From positions 27,106,054 to 27,170,053 of the forward strand of contig NC_092562.1 in NCBI RefSeq assembly GCF_037975245.1: a stretch of 64,000 nt of DNA, read 5' to 3'. A program made the translations under genes and the position numbers. Shown one piece after another: positions 22,326 through 36,700 of this stretch. The notes below the pieces were generated by a model. The model did not search any database. It was not told where the DNA came from and saw nothing but the letters and a program-made list of their open reading frames with translations. How positions within the stretch are numbered: the stretch's first letter is position 1; each line of letters starts with the position of its first letter. The DNA is from Apostichopus japonicus. Its lineage: Eukaryota; Echinodermata; Holothuroidea; Aspidochirotida; Stichopodidae.

Positions 22326-25300
22326 AAAAGAACACAGAGTTGTAGGTTTAAGAAAGCTGTAAAATAATACGCCGTTCGCTTATAATACGCAGTAACATTT
22401 TGTCTTACTTAATGCTCCAATCACTGAAAGATATTAGCAATATTTGTATTTTATAACTGTAAATATCTCTGCCTGGCGCAAATGGTAAGAAAGATATGTA
22501 TGTTAAGAACAAAACTTGATATTGTGAAATTATAAATATAGATGAAACGTGTCTGTATAACAAAAATGCAATACTCTTCGTATAAATGTAATTTAGTACA
22601 GGGCCGTTGCCTGGGTACAATCTCTAGCGGGCAGCTGACAAACATCGAGAAACATCATGTATCGCTCAAATGTCACATAGTGATGCCTATCACGTGCATT
22701 TATACCAGGACCCTCAACAAAATAGTGAGCGGGGGAGGGGGGAACATTTCTCAAAAGGGACCATCATGACACTATCTTACATCGGTTGGCGTAGCATAGT
22801 ATTGGAATAATTGATGTAAATGCCTTCCAGTTTGCCGGAAATGGAACTTCCCAGGTCTTGTAATTGCATATTAACCTTCTTTATTTTGAGATCTCATGTT
22901 TAGTAATATACACTTCATTTTTTTTAAATTAGAAAAAATAGTATTCTTTTGGTAAAATCACTTTATTTTACTCAGGTAATTAAAGAAATAAAAGCAACTC
23001 TTACCTAGAATTTTGAGGTTGCACACTACTGACTAATGACATCAGAAGAAGTTATATGAACATTTCGCAAAAACTAAGTGTATTAGCGTATAATGTCCAG
23101 GCGTTTACATTACCGTATGCCTACTTTCATTAAGGAAGTGGAAATCTCAAGGGCATCTGCCTGCCCCCACCCCACCCCACCCCACCCTCCTGTCACAATA
23201 AATGGTGACATTAGCCTACATAAATCAATATGTTACTTTAACGAAAGTTTTTTTTCCTTAAGTACTCAGAATATTAGGATAATCACAGGAGCCTTCCAAA
23301 AAATAACATCGATATTTTGGCTTGCCTTGTTGTTGTATCGTTATTCAGATGTTTTAATTTGTACTTTCACATTTACTCAGTTATAACATTTAGATAATAG
23401 GGATATTCATATCTCAAACATTCGAAGTTGTATTCTTAACCCAGACGTTATGAAAGACGTTTTGAAATCAATCGTTGTAAGAAAGACAACGTAATTGCTA
23501 CATTTAAATTTTGACCAAGTTACAACGTTCATTAATTTTCAAAATGTAATAGATAAAGCGCAAGAACGAAGATTCTAAAAGTAACGCTTTAAACAAGTGA
23601 ATATTCATCATATGTTTAACACATTAGATTGAATTATACTATCTTTGATGCAAGGGTCATCGTATATTTTGCTGTTCAATGAATATTACAAATAATAGGT
23701 ATGGGAATACCTCAGGCGTAACAATTCCGTCACATATACAGATGGCAACTCTCACTGATAAGCTGGTTTCATGTGAGATCTAACAAACCGTTGGTTCTAC
23801 TGGACGATTGCAACTGTTCAAAATTTCAATTAGATATATAGATATTCTAGTATCTTCTTGTCAATTGCTATACCACATATGTATTTATTCTCTCTACCTT
23901 AGTCACAATTGTACTTCAGAACCTTTCTACAAACAGTTGACTGTTGACAAATCAATTCACTGGTAATATCTGGCATGTGACGGTTAGTTACTGGATACTG
24001 ATGTTGACAAGCAGATGCATTATCTTAGTTTTAGACATCGTATACACAACTGATTATAATATGAAACAATTGTTCTACTTGATTATTTTTACATTTCGAT
24101 ATCTAAATATCTTTCTTCCATAGTTTAGATCATCTATGCAATTTTTTTCTCTATTTTACATTGAATTCGTATAATAAATCCACATTTTGATATAGAATAA
24201 CAGCATAAAATAAGCTATGTATTTTCCGTGTTTAGTACCAGTCTGCAAACGGTACCCCCAATAAATTGTATTTATCTGCGTTGAACAGAGAGACATATTT
24301 TGCATGGTTAACAAGGAAATAACAGATACGGTATCAGAATCTTGCTGAATACAATAGCAGTATTTACAGTTCACTCACTAATGCCGGGGACTTATGCATG
24401 GGAAGTTTCTCATCGCATTAGATAAGTTAAACTAGTGTTGTCTGCTTCCTTCATTTTGTGTATTTCTTTGTTTCAAATCAATAGGGTATGTGGTCGTCGA
24501 GTTGCCTAAGCAAGTAAACATAAATTCGGTGATGGCTTGAGAAAAGTAAAAAGAGATTATAAAACCGTGACTACGTTTCCATTTTTAAGTTTAACGTGTT
24601 AATGTAATGTGAAAGTGATTGCGTTTGTACAGTGATCTTTGTCAAACAGAATATTAAACAACGGTAATAAATAACTATACTTATTGAATATATGTTTCAT
24701 CTGTTTTGTTTTACAAACCATGATGGTCCGTATATGTTTTTTATTTTGTATTTGAAGTTTTGCATAGAAGACGGTAACTCCGTTAGCCTGGGCTAAACTT
24801 GCCCTCGGCCCTTAGTTACAAAATTTATAAAATAAAATAGTTGAAAGTATGACAGTAAACGAGCAATATATAAAAAAGAAAATAAGGAAAACGTAAAGCA
24901 TATAAAATTTTAAAAAATGGACATAAAATAGAAATATGAACATTGCAGTTAAAACCGGTACGTATTTATCCTTGAGTCAGTCTTATCGAAAACACGAAGA
25001 AAATACAAAATGTTTTGTCGTCTTATTTTCATTTAAAAATGTGTTCTTTCCAGCTTTTTTTAAATAGTTTCTAGCATCTATGAGAAACAAGATTGACGAA
25101 ACAGTTTTGACCCTTTGATTATTATATTACACAATACTTATAGTACCGATTATGTGATTCTACGATAATGCGTAACCTTCAAGCTTATTTGTATAGCTGC
25201 TAAAAGGAGAATTTGCAGCTTTGAATAGAGCAACATTTAGGGTTTGTAAATATGAACAGTAAATATTTATTCAAGTAACCCAGTAAGGTTACTTTTTTTT

Positions 25301-28071
25301 AATTCCCAAAGTTTTCAAAAAATTGCACATAGTCTTTCTGAAATATGTTACTTACTGCTAGAGGACTTACAAGATCATTGTCTCATCGTAACATCGGACT
25401 CCTAAATACCTTTCGGTGTGATATTTCTTCATTGAAGTGAAAACAAGTGTTTACTCTTTTATCGTACTGGGCTTAAATGCAAACTTGAAAACATAATTTT
25501 CACACGAGAAGAATGTAGAACCGTCTAGTTACAACTTAAGTCAGTTTAAACTTGGTTGCCAAGATAACAACGTGTAAATAAACGACCATGAACTAAAATA
25601 TTTTTCATGTAGCTGAATTAGTTGCTAGCTTAGCAATATTGCTGCAGAATTTTGTTTAAATCTTGAGGCGCAAACACCTCCCCTGTTTCATTTGTATGGC
25701 AAAGATAAATAATTTGTTTTTCAATTTTATTCCATTACGTTAATGTCTCTGGCAATGGCAGAGTGAATGATGTCATCAAGTCACATCAGCTAAAGTTTTT
25801 TCTTTTATTTTAATTTGTGCATCATTTATCCACAGAAGAAAACAGTATTTCTAATGAAGAAAATACACTTTCCCGTCCTTTGATCCAACTTCTCGGTGGA
25901 ATAGTTGAAGTATTAGCTACATTCATGCAATCAACCATCTCGAGACAGGACATCCTTGAATAGTTTTGAATGACACAAGCCCGATACTTTCAATGGTTGT
26001 TGGTTGTTGATACTTATTAACAAATGTGGCAAACAAGCCTTGTCAAATTCAAGTATATATTTCTAATGCTTTGGCTGATATTTATCTGTTGGTACGTTCG
26101 TGTTTATCAACGAAAACTTTGTCTTGAAATAAATGTTCGCCTGTTTCATGTCTGGTGTGAACACACGACTTCAACCACCCTCGGGCTGAGGCTCAGATGG
26201 CGGAAAGAAAGGACCAAACGGAACGAGTATCCCGTCTTTCCCGAACTTTCCCTGTCAAGTTTTGACCCGCACGTACAAAATTTGCTTAGTTTGTAAATGG
26301 TAGTGCATTTCGGCATATCCAAAACAGGATCTAGTCGCCCTTTTGTCTTCGTAGCCATGCATTCAAATGTTTCACAGAATATAAATTCCTGGTTTACATG
26401 TGATGACTCAACATGTGGTAGATTAGAAACAATTGCCTATAGATATAAATATATAAATAAAGTCTATAAATAAATATTAAACAGAAACCAAACGACAAAT
26501 ATAGACTTTGGTCAAGTGATTGGGTTGATAACTTTTGTATACCAATTAACTATTCCGCGATTGAATATGTTACATAAATACTGAACGCCTTTCCCACGAA
26601 GAATAATGAAGACCGAGATGGTCTCCTACCCCCTCCCCCCTTCTCCCTTAAGCAACCGATGTCGTATATTTACAACAACAAACTCTTGCAGCATACCACC
26701 GAAAATAACAATTCTTAAACGAATTCGTTGCATTTAAATAAGCCGACCCGGAAGGGTATGTTTCATAAATATCGTTTATTTATGTCATTCTCGCGAAAAT
26801 GTAACAATCATGGACAGATATAAGAAGCTTCGATATGCGTTTTGCCAGTTTCACAACACCCTTCTGTCAGTTGCATTATGGCGCTTGGGAAGCGGAAAAA
26901 AAACATTTGTTGTTGTTGAATGTGACAGTCACCGGCAACTATGAACACAAATCCTTGGCGTTTTTTGAAATATCAGTCAATACCATTTGACAAAAACAGG
27001 CATTTATGTGCTTTTGACAGTGTTTCATGGTTATACATACATTACATGGGAATATGATCAAACAGTACAATATTTACTTATACTCTAATTACTCATTGAC
27101 GCTGCTGTTCTATGAAATTTCCTATATCGTGACGTCTCAGTTTGAAATGTAAGGATATCGTCAAAACTTTACATACATTGTCGTGATCGAAAGCCTTTCA
27201 ATAGTCATGTTTTGTTATATTTTGTGAGCATAAGACTGCAGTTATCGTGAAAGCTATGGCTTCAGATTAAAAAAACACCAAACACGCCAAAACTAACAAA
27301 ATTAGCTAGGCCTTCCAAAGCAAAAAACCCCCCATAGCATAGGCCTACAAGTTAAAAGAACTGTAACAAAAAGGGGAGGATGAAGTACGGTCAGAGGGGC
27401 ACGTGCCCGTCCAGTTTTAAGTTTTAAGATCTATCTCGATAAAGCGATTATTTCCATTGTTTTTTTTTTTTAATTTTTGTTTATCGTTTTACAATGTGTG
27501 TTGTCGTTAATGTGGTGACTCCATATCAAAAATTAACCTATATGGTACTAATGTTTGCACAATTTACATTAAGATATGCCGGCAGAGAGAGCAGAAGGCC
27601 AATCATGTACATACCCAAATGAACCATTGTACTGAGAGATTTTGAACGATTAACAGGATAGTGACTGGTTTCTTGCAGTGGTGGTAAGTAATCTGCCTAT
27701 TGTGTGTGGTTCAGTCCCCGGGGAGAGGTTTCAAACTTTGGATGGGCCTGGATATGTTGGCCGAGTTGCTTGCTATTTGTTGTTTTGAGCAATTAAAGAA
27801 TGTTGACATCTAGCATTCATATTCTTTTCATGTGGAATTGGGATAGACCAACAAGCTAAGGCTAACTCAACACCACACTCAGACTTTGAAACTTTAATTG
27901 GGACACATATTAGTAGTCTAGGCCTTTCAGAGGGTCTCACAAACTAAGATCTACTGTAACCTTGCCTAGAGTCGTTATGTTTATAGGCTAGTGGCAGTTC
28001 GCGAGTCCTAAGTTAGGCACAGTTGTTTTGAACTAGTCAGACACAGGCTACAGCAGTAGTATGATTATATC
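22326..28071. other. Intergenic region, nothing recognised
   Basis: 5.7 kb between gene 1 and the hAT nest. AT-rich, with short random open frames only. No RNA gene or transposon terminus could be supported. The last few hundred bases of gene 1 3' UTR should lie at its start. Confidence 0.5.
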
Positions 28072-29201
28072 CAGGTGCGTATCCAGGGGGGGGGCGTTGG
28101 GGGCGCGCGCCCCCCGGGTAAGAAAAAGAGGAGAGAAAAAAAAGAGAAGAAAAAAGGAAAAAAGAGGGGAAAAAGAGGAGGAGAGGAAGGAAGGGAAAAG
28201 AAAAAGAAGAAAGAGAGAAGAAGGAGAAAAGGAGGGAGTAAAAGAAAAACGCGAAGACACCGGGAAGAGAAAGAGGAACAGTGACATCATTACAGTGCTG
28301 AAGGGTAGCCAGTGACGGATCAATGATTTCGTAAAAGTGTGCCTCACCCTACCCCTTACACCGACAACTCCATTTTTTTGACGTTTCCATTTTCCTCTCT
28401 CACTAATGATCTATATATATACTATATATGGTCTATCATAACGCGTGTGTAGAATTGTGCTATGAAACCAACTGTGGCTGGTCTCGAACTCGACCGCGTC
28501 GTCGGGGAACATGACGCATTTTGGGATGGGGGCGACCGCCCCCCCCCCCCATTCAGCATTTTTTTAAATGATATCGCTAAGTAATTTCAAAATAGAAAGT
28601 GCTTAGATGCAACTTACAAAGCCTGGGAAGTGTCATTTCCAGCGATCTGGGAGACATTTTCAGCAAAAATTTGCTTGTACGCTTCGCGATAACAAATAGT
28701 CCTGGGTAGTGCCATTTCCAGCGATCTGGGAGGCATTTTCGGCCAAAATTTTCTTGTACGCTTCGCGCCAACCTATGGTGGCGCTACGCTTAGATAATTT
28801 GCCTACAGGCTTCGCCCCTCCCTTGGCAAATTCCTCGCTACGCGCCTGTTCGAATTTGTAACGCAAACAGCAGATATCACATCATATCAGTGAGCATGAA
28901 AATGGCGTTCCAGGATGAAAAGCCTCAAAACTGTCCGACTTGCCTGAAAAAATAACCAAAAATTTTCGCCGCGAAGCGCGCGTTCAACGTGTCAATGTCA
29001 ATATCATATAAGCAAGCATCGGTTATTACATCGCATGCCATCATGTACAGTACGGTCCGTTCAAATTGCGCAGTATACCGCGGGATGCTAATGTAAACAA
29101 CGACATGCCTCATGTAGATGTATAAAAAGCATGGAGGTCCAATTATGTCAAAACTCTCTTTTACATTAGTAATGGCGAATAGGGGCTGCACCCCCGCCGC
29201 G

Positions 29202-29583
29202 CAGTGGCGGAGCGTCCATACGGTCAGGGGGGCGGATGCCCCCCCCCCCCTGACGGACTCAAATGGACTGCTGGCGCTTTTGCAGCTCTTTACCACTTTT
29301 TACTTATTCTAGATTATTGACTTTTTTATTGCGCTCTCATCTACTTATTGACATTTCTCACATTTTGTTGGTGTAATTTGGCGATGACACCCTATTCTTC
29401 GTTTATCTGCAAATTAGCCAGGCCCTGAAAGGGTCATTTCCGGCGATCTAGGGAGTATCTTTACTCAAAAATTGTCTGTGCGCTACGCGTCAACCAGTGG
29501 TGGCGCTCCGCTTAGATAGTGTCGAAAGCGCCCCTACAGACCATTCTCGCCCCTCCTGACCAATACCCCTAGCTCCGCCACTG
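29202..29583. mobile_element. Nested hAT-like MITE A (382 bp)
   Basis: Termini CAGTGGCGGAGCG and TAGCTCCGCCACTG, flanked by a perfect 8-bp duplication CCGCCGCG (29194-29201 and 29584-29591). Copy 1 of the outer element has the uninterrupted site. Confidence 0.93.
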
Positions 29584-29952
29584 CCGCCGCGCCTCCTACG
29601 CCTATGTGTGTAGTGTTCGGTTGAAGGAAATATCTGCTATTTTTTTCATTTCCTTCAACCAAGTTTTATAATAGCCGTTATAAGAGGTTTAATATTTCTA
29701 CACCAATAAATTAACTGTGTCTGAATTTTCGAAAATTTCTGACCAACATTCTGCATCACACTTCCCTCTACTCGTGCAATTTTGACCGGTCTGTCAGGGG
29801 TTCAAGGAAGTTTTTCTATATTGGTTGTCCATAGATGAAATTTTGTACAACATTATGGGTATGTTTTCAAGTGAGCTTATTCACGAGAAATGTGAATTTT
29901 CCAATTCTGAACAAATTTGGGGCTTAAAACCTTGAAAAGTGGGGCTGACGGG

Positions 29953-31049
29953 CAGTGGCGGCGGAACCGGGGGGGGGGGGGGCTTAGGGGGCTCAGCCCC
30001 CCCAATGAAAAAGTTGAGGGGGCAAATGCATGATAAGCCCCCCCCCAATATTTACCAAGGTTCCGAAAAGTGCATCTGCCCATTTTTCAATGCATACTTG
30101 TCGATCTGTCCGATACACACGTATACTATATAGGTGTAATAATTTTAGTAATTGCTGGGGGACCCTCGGCCCGTCCCCTGGCTATAGACCACATTGTCAC
30201 CCCAACCGCGTCTTCACGCCCCGTGAAAAGTGGAAGAAGTTAGTGTAAGTACCGGTAAGCGTAACACAACTTTGTCTTAGGCCAATGACTTGCCTCATTT
30301 TCAGCCAGTTCTCCAACATCCCCTTACTTAGTGGCGGAGCGTCCATATATACAGTCAGGGGCGGATGGCCCCCCTCCCCCCTGACGGACTCAAATGGACT
30401 GCTGGCGCCCTTTTTCAGCTTTTCACTACTTTTTTACTTATTCGCGATTATTGACTATTTTATTGCGCTCTAGTATACCTATTGACATTTGTCATATTCT
30501 GTTGGTGTAATTTTCCGACAAAATGGCGACGACACCTATTTATTCTCCGTTTATCTGCAAATTAGTAAGGCCCGAAAGGGTGATTTCCTGCAATCTAGGG
30601 AGTGTCTTTACTCAAAAATTTCTGACCGCTCCGCGCCAACCTGTGGTGGCGCTACGCTTAGATAGTGTCGAAAGCGCCCCTACAGACTATTCTTGCCCCC
30701 CCCCAACCAATACCCCTAGCTCCGCCACTGCCCTTACTACACTCAAAAATGTCTTTGCGAGTACACTTCGAGTAATAGCTACTCTCTTAAAACACAATCG
30801 AATATACAAATTACAATGTTTTTACAGACTTTCGTGCAGTCTGAGAAATTGCAGGCTTGAGACCCATATTCTAGGGGTAGGTATTCGAAGCATAAAACAC
30901 TCGGGAAGTGCCGTTTCCGGCCATCTGGGGGTTTGAAAAAACCCAAAATTTTCTTGTACGCTCCGCGCCAACCGATGGTGGCGCTCCGCTTAGATAGTGT
31001 CCACACAATAGCCCCCCCCCCCAATAATTTTTCCGTTCCGCCGCGCCTG
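29953..31049. mobile_element. Nested hAT-like element B (1097 bp)
   Basis: Starts CAGTGGCGGCGGAACCGG and ends CCGTTCCGCCGCGCCTG. Perfect 8-bp duplication CTGACGGG at 29945-29952 and 31050-31057. The same place in copy 1 and copy 3 is uninterrupted. It contains element C. Confidence 0.93.
30329..30730. mobile_element. Nested hAT-like MITE C (402 bp) inside B
   Basis: Starts TAGTGGCGGAGCGTCC (first base changed from C) and ends TAGCTCCGCCACTG. Perfect 8-bp duplication CCCTTACT at 30321-30328 and 30731-30738. It is the same family as A, sharing GACGGACTCAAATGGACTGC. Confidence 0.93.
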
Positions 31050-31376
31050 CTGACGGGTATTGTGGGCCGCGACGTAGAATCACCTACAAAAGCAAAGACC
31101 CACAGGAGATGCGATCAGGTCGAACATGACGTGTGCCGGGTTGACAATCTTCAAAAAGGTTATGGATGGAAAAAAAAACTATTAGGAAATACTTGGTTCT
31201 CAGGCAAAAAGTCTACATCTGGTTGGTCATTTCAAGCCCGAGAAGTGCCGTTTCCGGTGATCTGGGGGGTATCAAAACCAGAAATTTTCTTGTACGCTGC
31301 GCGCCAACCGATGGTGGCGCTCCGCTTAGATAGTAATTCGCGCCCCCCGGGTTAGAAAATCCTGGATACGCGCCTG

Positions 31377-32289
31377 ATATCCCAGCTACGTTGGTAAGAG
31401 GAACAACTGGTATTACTCAGGAAGACTTTGTAGGAAGGATATGCAAACTGGCATATTCTTTCTGATCAACTACACGTAGTCCTAGCCTTAATGGCTCATC
31501 TAATTACACTTCATGTTCAACTTTTTTAAACTAAATTTCCTAAGATTGAAAATTAGTAAAATAAGATTTGTTTAAAAAAAGTGTACTTTGATAGCTCACA
31601 GGGAATTCTCAGACAACTCCAGACCTTTCCAACATATTGCATCAAGTTCCTGTAGTATTTGTAGTGATGGTCACTGTCATATTTTTATAGTTTTACTGAT
31701 AATTATTGTACAGCTGAGGTAATAAAATATAACACAACATATTACCTTTTCTGTAGGCTGGAGTAGCTAGCTCCTTAAGCCAAACTTATTAACATGACAT
31801 GATTCCAGTGGAAGTATCAACTTTGACAGTAATATTCTCATGAATAATTTGAGCAGCAAAATGTAATCAACAATGCTGTTCATATAATCAGCCAACTGGG
31901 TTATTTTTTCTTTTGAACGATAAATGCTACAGTCAATATTGTCCTCCTTAATCATGCTTCAAAGCACTTGTAATGTTAGTATGGACTGTTCCTAATCTAT
32001 TTCAAATTGAAACTTGATGTTTATGCTGCTCTTAGTGGTAATACTCAAACTTCTGGTCAATACAAGGGACTTAAAAGCAGGATATGAAAGTACAAGACAA
32101 TGGTCCTAACTGGATAAAAGTAATGATTTACACCATCTGATTCTGAAAACGATTGCACTTAGAAACACTTGCACACTTCAAAGGCAATAGGCTTACTCTC
32201 TGTTTATTTGGTAAAGTCGTGAAATTAATAAAATGCATGTTTACTGTATGTGCCACATACCTACTCTTCATTTACAATATTTACAGTAT
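31377..32289. other. Intergenic, nothing recognised
   Basis: AT-rich DNA between the hAT nest and a LINE fragment with no supportable feature. Confidence 0.5.
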
Positions 32290-33150
32290 GCTGATAAATG
32301 CACACTCATCAATATTTGAACGTTCATATTAAAGAGTTTTTAACAAAGTCCATGCATTACTTGCATGCATGCCATACTATTGTTTTAGGACTAGTGATAA
32401 GTCACTTAGATTATGCTAACTCCCTCTTTGCTAATCTACCAAATGTTGTTATTATGATGCTTCAGAGAATTCAAAACATGGCTGCCAAACTTGTTCTGAA
32501 AAGAGGAAAGGAGGATAGTGCTTCTGAAGCTTTAAAGGAGTTGCATTGGCTTCCCATCAGACAAAGAATTTCTGCACAAAATATTAACGCTGGTCTTTAA
32601 ATGCGTTGTTGATAAATCTGCTCCTAATATCTTATATCTAGATTTACTTTAGCTCCACAATCAAGTAGGTCTCTACGTTAAAATGATATTCTTTATAAAC
32701 TGATCATTCCACGAACACAGAGGGTCACTTTTGTTTCAAGAGCAATAAGTGTATTTGGCGCCGAGCAATGGAATAAATTACCTAACCATGTCAACCAATC
32801 TGAGAATCTTGCAACTTTTAAAAGAAAACTCAAAACATATTTATTTCCTAGCTAATAACTTATATACTCAATTTTTCAATTTTTTTTTAATATTTGTATT
32901 CATTATATTTCATTTTTTTTTCTTTTAGATTTTTTATAACATTTTGTATTTTCAATTTTTCTCTTTGTTTTTCTTAGCAATTGTTTATTTTTGTACATTC
33001 ATCTAGTATATTTTTCTACGCCATTTGAGATCTTATTTTCTTATGAATGTTTTTTTCTTTCTTAGAATTTTGATGTAAAGCGCAACCGAAAACTTTGTTG
33101 GGGTTGCGCTATATGAAATTCAATAAATAATAATAATAATAATAATAATT
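32290..33150 (+). mobile_element. 5'-truncated LINE, 3' end (CR1/L2-like)
   Basis: Encodes the C-terminal part of a LINE reverse transcriptase: LVISHLDYANSLFANLP, MLQRIQNMAAKLVLKR and LKELHWLPIRQRI. A frameshift follows near 32590, after which VFGAEQWNKLP-type sequence remains. The 3' UTR ends in GCGCTATATGAAATTC and an (AAT)n tail at 33125-33148, typical of this group. Confidence 0.85.
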
Positions 33151-33661
33151 ACTTAGCAAGTTTAACCTTCTTGTAAGTGATATAGTTTCAAATGTGAATT
33201 TTAGGATGCCAGCTCTTAAAGGACAAGATGAAATTTAAAAACTTTTTTTTCAATTCACTTGACATGTTTAGAAAGAAATATTCTGACAGTGCGAAAATTT
33301 CATGACCAACCTGAGAAAGTGATCAACCAGTTCAATAGTGAACCTGCATACTTGAAGCTTTAACTTTTAAATGTTGTTTCAAGTATTGAAATAATCTTTT
33401 TGGACAATTTTTTGATTTTCACCCTCTGTTTCTGAGATGCATAAGCCAAATTGCACTTTCAGAGATATCCTGAGATAAATACTAAAAAGCATAATGTTCA
33501 ACAGTTGATACAATTCATCAGAAATGTTCTGTTTATTGTAGACATATACAGTCACCTGTACACAACATAGTGTTACTGAGGTTTATGATTGCACAAACTA
33601 TATCATATCTCTTCATTTGGATTTCCTCTCAGGTTGAACAAATATATTGACAGAAGAAAAT

Positions 33662-33737
33662 ATGACTTACAAAGTGCAGGTCATTGCGGTGACTACGTTG
33701 CTGCTGTGGCAAACACTCCTCAGTTATGGACAAAGTG
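33662..33737 (+). CDS. Gene 2 exon 1: start codon and signal peptide
   Basis: ATG at 33662, 76 nt, phase 1 out, donor GTAATG. Encodes [16 protein letters not shown] then QTLLSYGQS, a short polar start, hydrophobic core and a likely cleavage site near SYG-QS. The frame joins the next exon in phase 1. Upstream sequence includes a pyrimidine tract and CAG at 33632, so the 5' UTR may itself be spliced. Confidence 0.8.
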
Positions 33738-36700
33738 GTAATGTTGTGTTGTTGCCTTCACCGAAGTCCACATTGTTGATATTTTATAAAGTTTGTATGC
33801 TATGTCTATACTTGTGATATGAAATATACCAAATGGTAAGAGCAACGTAACTTCTAACCTTGCAGTACCAAAATGTTAAGTTTTCTGTTAATTATTTGGA
33901 TCCTTATAAGACTTGTGATATCAGCTAATGTGATCTTGATGTCATTACTCTGATCAATATTTTTTGCATTGGGTGATGGACATGCTTTATTTATGCAAAT
34001 CATATTACACTATGTGAGCTATTTAATTTACATTTCTGCTCATCTCTCATTCTTCAAGAAAATCAGGGCTTTACAACATCCTGTTTTACATGTTCATATC
34101 TGTTCATATCTACATGGGTCAGATAGATCACTGTACTGTTTCGACTGTACAGTTCTGTGAGACCATCACCATTCAAATATATTTCATGGTACAGTGAACA
34201 CCTTGATAAAATTATATCTGGAATTTGAACATCTATGTAATCATAAAAATATGTACAATTATCAAATGCTGTCCTATGTATCCTTAGGGGAAGAACTTAT
34301 AAATAGGTTTATTGTTGTCCTTAACCTTTAGCATGCAATGTACGCACTATTTAATTTATATAATGGGAGTTGTTAACGTTTACATTTTTTCCAAATTATG
34401 CAAGCCTTAGGGCAAATAGTGTTGAAAGTCAGTAAGGAAAGTCCTGTATATATGTAACGATGAAACTCCTAGATCAATTAAAGTTCACCCTTGTTTGTCT
34501 TTTCTGAATAACAATACACAACTTTACTGCAGAGGCTTAAGAAAGCAGCCAATCTATTAAAAACATTTTTTTTCTAATGAGCCATACTACAGGGCTTTTG
34601 ATGGAATCATTATGATTGTTTACTTGTTGATTTGATTTTATTCGGCAAGATATCAATCTTCATCTGCATACAAACAAAAAATTGCACATAAAGATAAACA
34701 TTTAAAATACAAGAAGGGAATAAACTTAAATGCATCGAAAAGAAGATAACATGCCAAGGATAACCCTTTAAGCTAAAAGCTTATTTCCAAAGGGGTCCTT
34801 AAAACCAATAAAATACAAAAGATAAGAAATAAACTATTAAAACAACTAAAACATGCATACAAACACTGTAAAAAAGAAAGATAATTACAAGCTAGACATT
34901 CATATGATTTAAAAGGTAGGCTTTGGCATCTTTTTTTAAATTGTAGTTCAGCAGGATGGATTTTATGTTTTCAGGTAGCCTGTTCCAGTTTTTAATTGCA
35001 TTGTAATAAAAAGACCCAGCACAGTGCGTTTTAATTTTGGGAAGTTGAAAATTAAAACTACTACCTCTTGTGTTATGGTTATGAACACTATTTACTCTAA
35101 TAAAACTCTCCCTCATATAGACTGGAGAGGTACCATGGAAAACATTAAAAACATGATTAAGACGAAGCTGTTCAGCCCTAGTGTTGATGTTCAAAATACC
35201 AAGAGTTTTAAAGTCAGCATGGTTAATGTGGTAATAAAAATCTTTACCCAGAATGAATCTGACAACTTTGTTCTGGGCACATTGTAATCTACGAGCGTGG
35301 TACTTAGAAATACCTCCATACCAAGATGAGATGGAATAATCAAACAGACAAAGAACAAGGGCTGTACAGATGGTCTTTTTCATATTTTGATTAAAATAAT
35401 TAGCTTGCCTGTAGAGGAATTTGAGTCGAGAATTTGTTTTACTAATAATGCCAAGAACAATTTGTTCGCCATCAAGGTATTGGTTTAATTCCAGACCGAG
35501 GTAAACAACAGAATGTTTGGCCTTAATCAGTTGACCATCACAAATAATTGAGAAGTCAGTATACTGACCAAGTTTACGTTTGGTCCCAAACAAAATCAAC
35601 TCGGTCTTACCCATGTGTAACGACAATTTGTTTTCAATGAGCCATTTATTGCCACTCTCCAGGTTAGAAGAAAGATTTTTTTTAATATTGTTAGGATCTT
35701 TGTCAGAGTAAATTAAAGCACTGTCATCGGCATATATGTTTTAACTTATTATGTGTTTCTGTTCTTTATGTTTACTGGCAGTAAACAAAAGTCTTATTTT
35801 TAACAGCTATACAGCAATTCCACTGACATTTAAGTCAGTAAATAGCCAACATTTTGGGAGCTACCACAATTAGTAACAATTGAATCATTACATTTTTGCC
35901 TGAACAGCCATAATAGATTAAGTTCATACTTGGGATGTGTATCGATCCCCCACGGTGTGTGCAAGGTATCTATTTAATTGAATCGGTGGAGTCACATTCT
36001 GAAAACCTTTAAAATATGATAACTGTATTAAAGGTTAAGCTACAATGACCACAAGTGGTATGTAGAGTGAGTAAAAGAACAAGATAATGTGTGGTCAATA
36101 TAGGTCGAGTCTGTGAACCCTGAAAATGTTGAATGAATTTTTATGCTAGGAAAGTGGATCCATGTTAGTAAGTAGAAGAAACCTATTGAGCCTGGAGAAT
36201 ATCTAAGGTCAATTGAGGTCAACTATGTAGACCCTTGTCAACTTGATAACTTAAACATGTTAAGCTTGAATTAATATAACATTTGGTATTTAGGTCTACA
36301 TTAGTGGGTACAAGAATAACTTTGCTTCTTGGGAAGTCTACTGTCATTTAAGAATATCAGAAGTTAAAGTCTTAAAGCTCTTGAATGCACAAATGTCTCA
36401 AGTACGGCATGAATAAACATGTTAGTTTATATAGAAATCTACAAACAGAGTGGACCTGGCAGATAAATTTATGTGAATAATGTTTAACACTTAAAACTCT
36501 GAAAAGTATTACCGTTGAAGGTTCTTGAATCTAAAATGAGGAAGTTATTACTCAGCCACTTGGCTCTCTGGTTTGTACGTGAGGTTGTTTGTAAGTTATG
36601 TTACTTTCCTGCTGTGGAATTGCAATATATCTTAATCATCTTTTGTTCTTCTTTTCTTAAATAAAATTGTATTATATTTATTATAAATTGTTATATTATG

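Larger units (their letters stand above)
28072..31376 (+). mobile_element. hAT-like non-autonomous element, outer family copy 2, carrying nested elements
   Basis: Starts CAGGTGCGTATCCAGG and ends CCTGGATACGCGCCTG, imperfect terminal inverted repeats of 16 bp, followed inside by GC-rich CGCGCGCCCCCCGGG at both ends. Flanks share only a 5-bp ATATC, so an 8-bp duplication is not proven for this copy. Three other elements lie inside it (29202-29583; 29953-31049 with 30329-30730). No transposase coding seen. Confidence 0.85.

Noticed and set aside
27660..27760. Possible second tRNA-like element (GTGGTTCAGTCCCCGGGG)
   Set aside because: B-box match is weak and no A-box at correct spacing could be defined.
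22326..28071. Small intergenic ORFs of 60-100 codons
   Set aside because: Random-length frames in AT-rich DNA with no domain, splice or composition support.
30523..31355. ORFs of 137 and 140 codons in the hAT nest
   Set aside because: They cross element boundaries and the repeated CCACC module; the open frames reflect GC-rich repeats, not genes.
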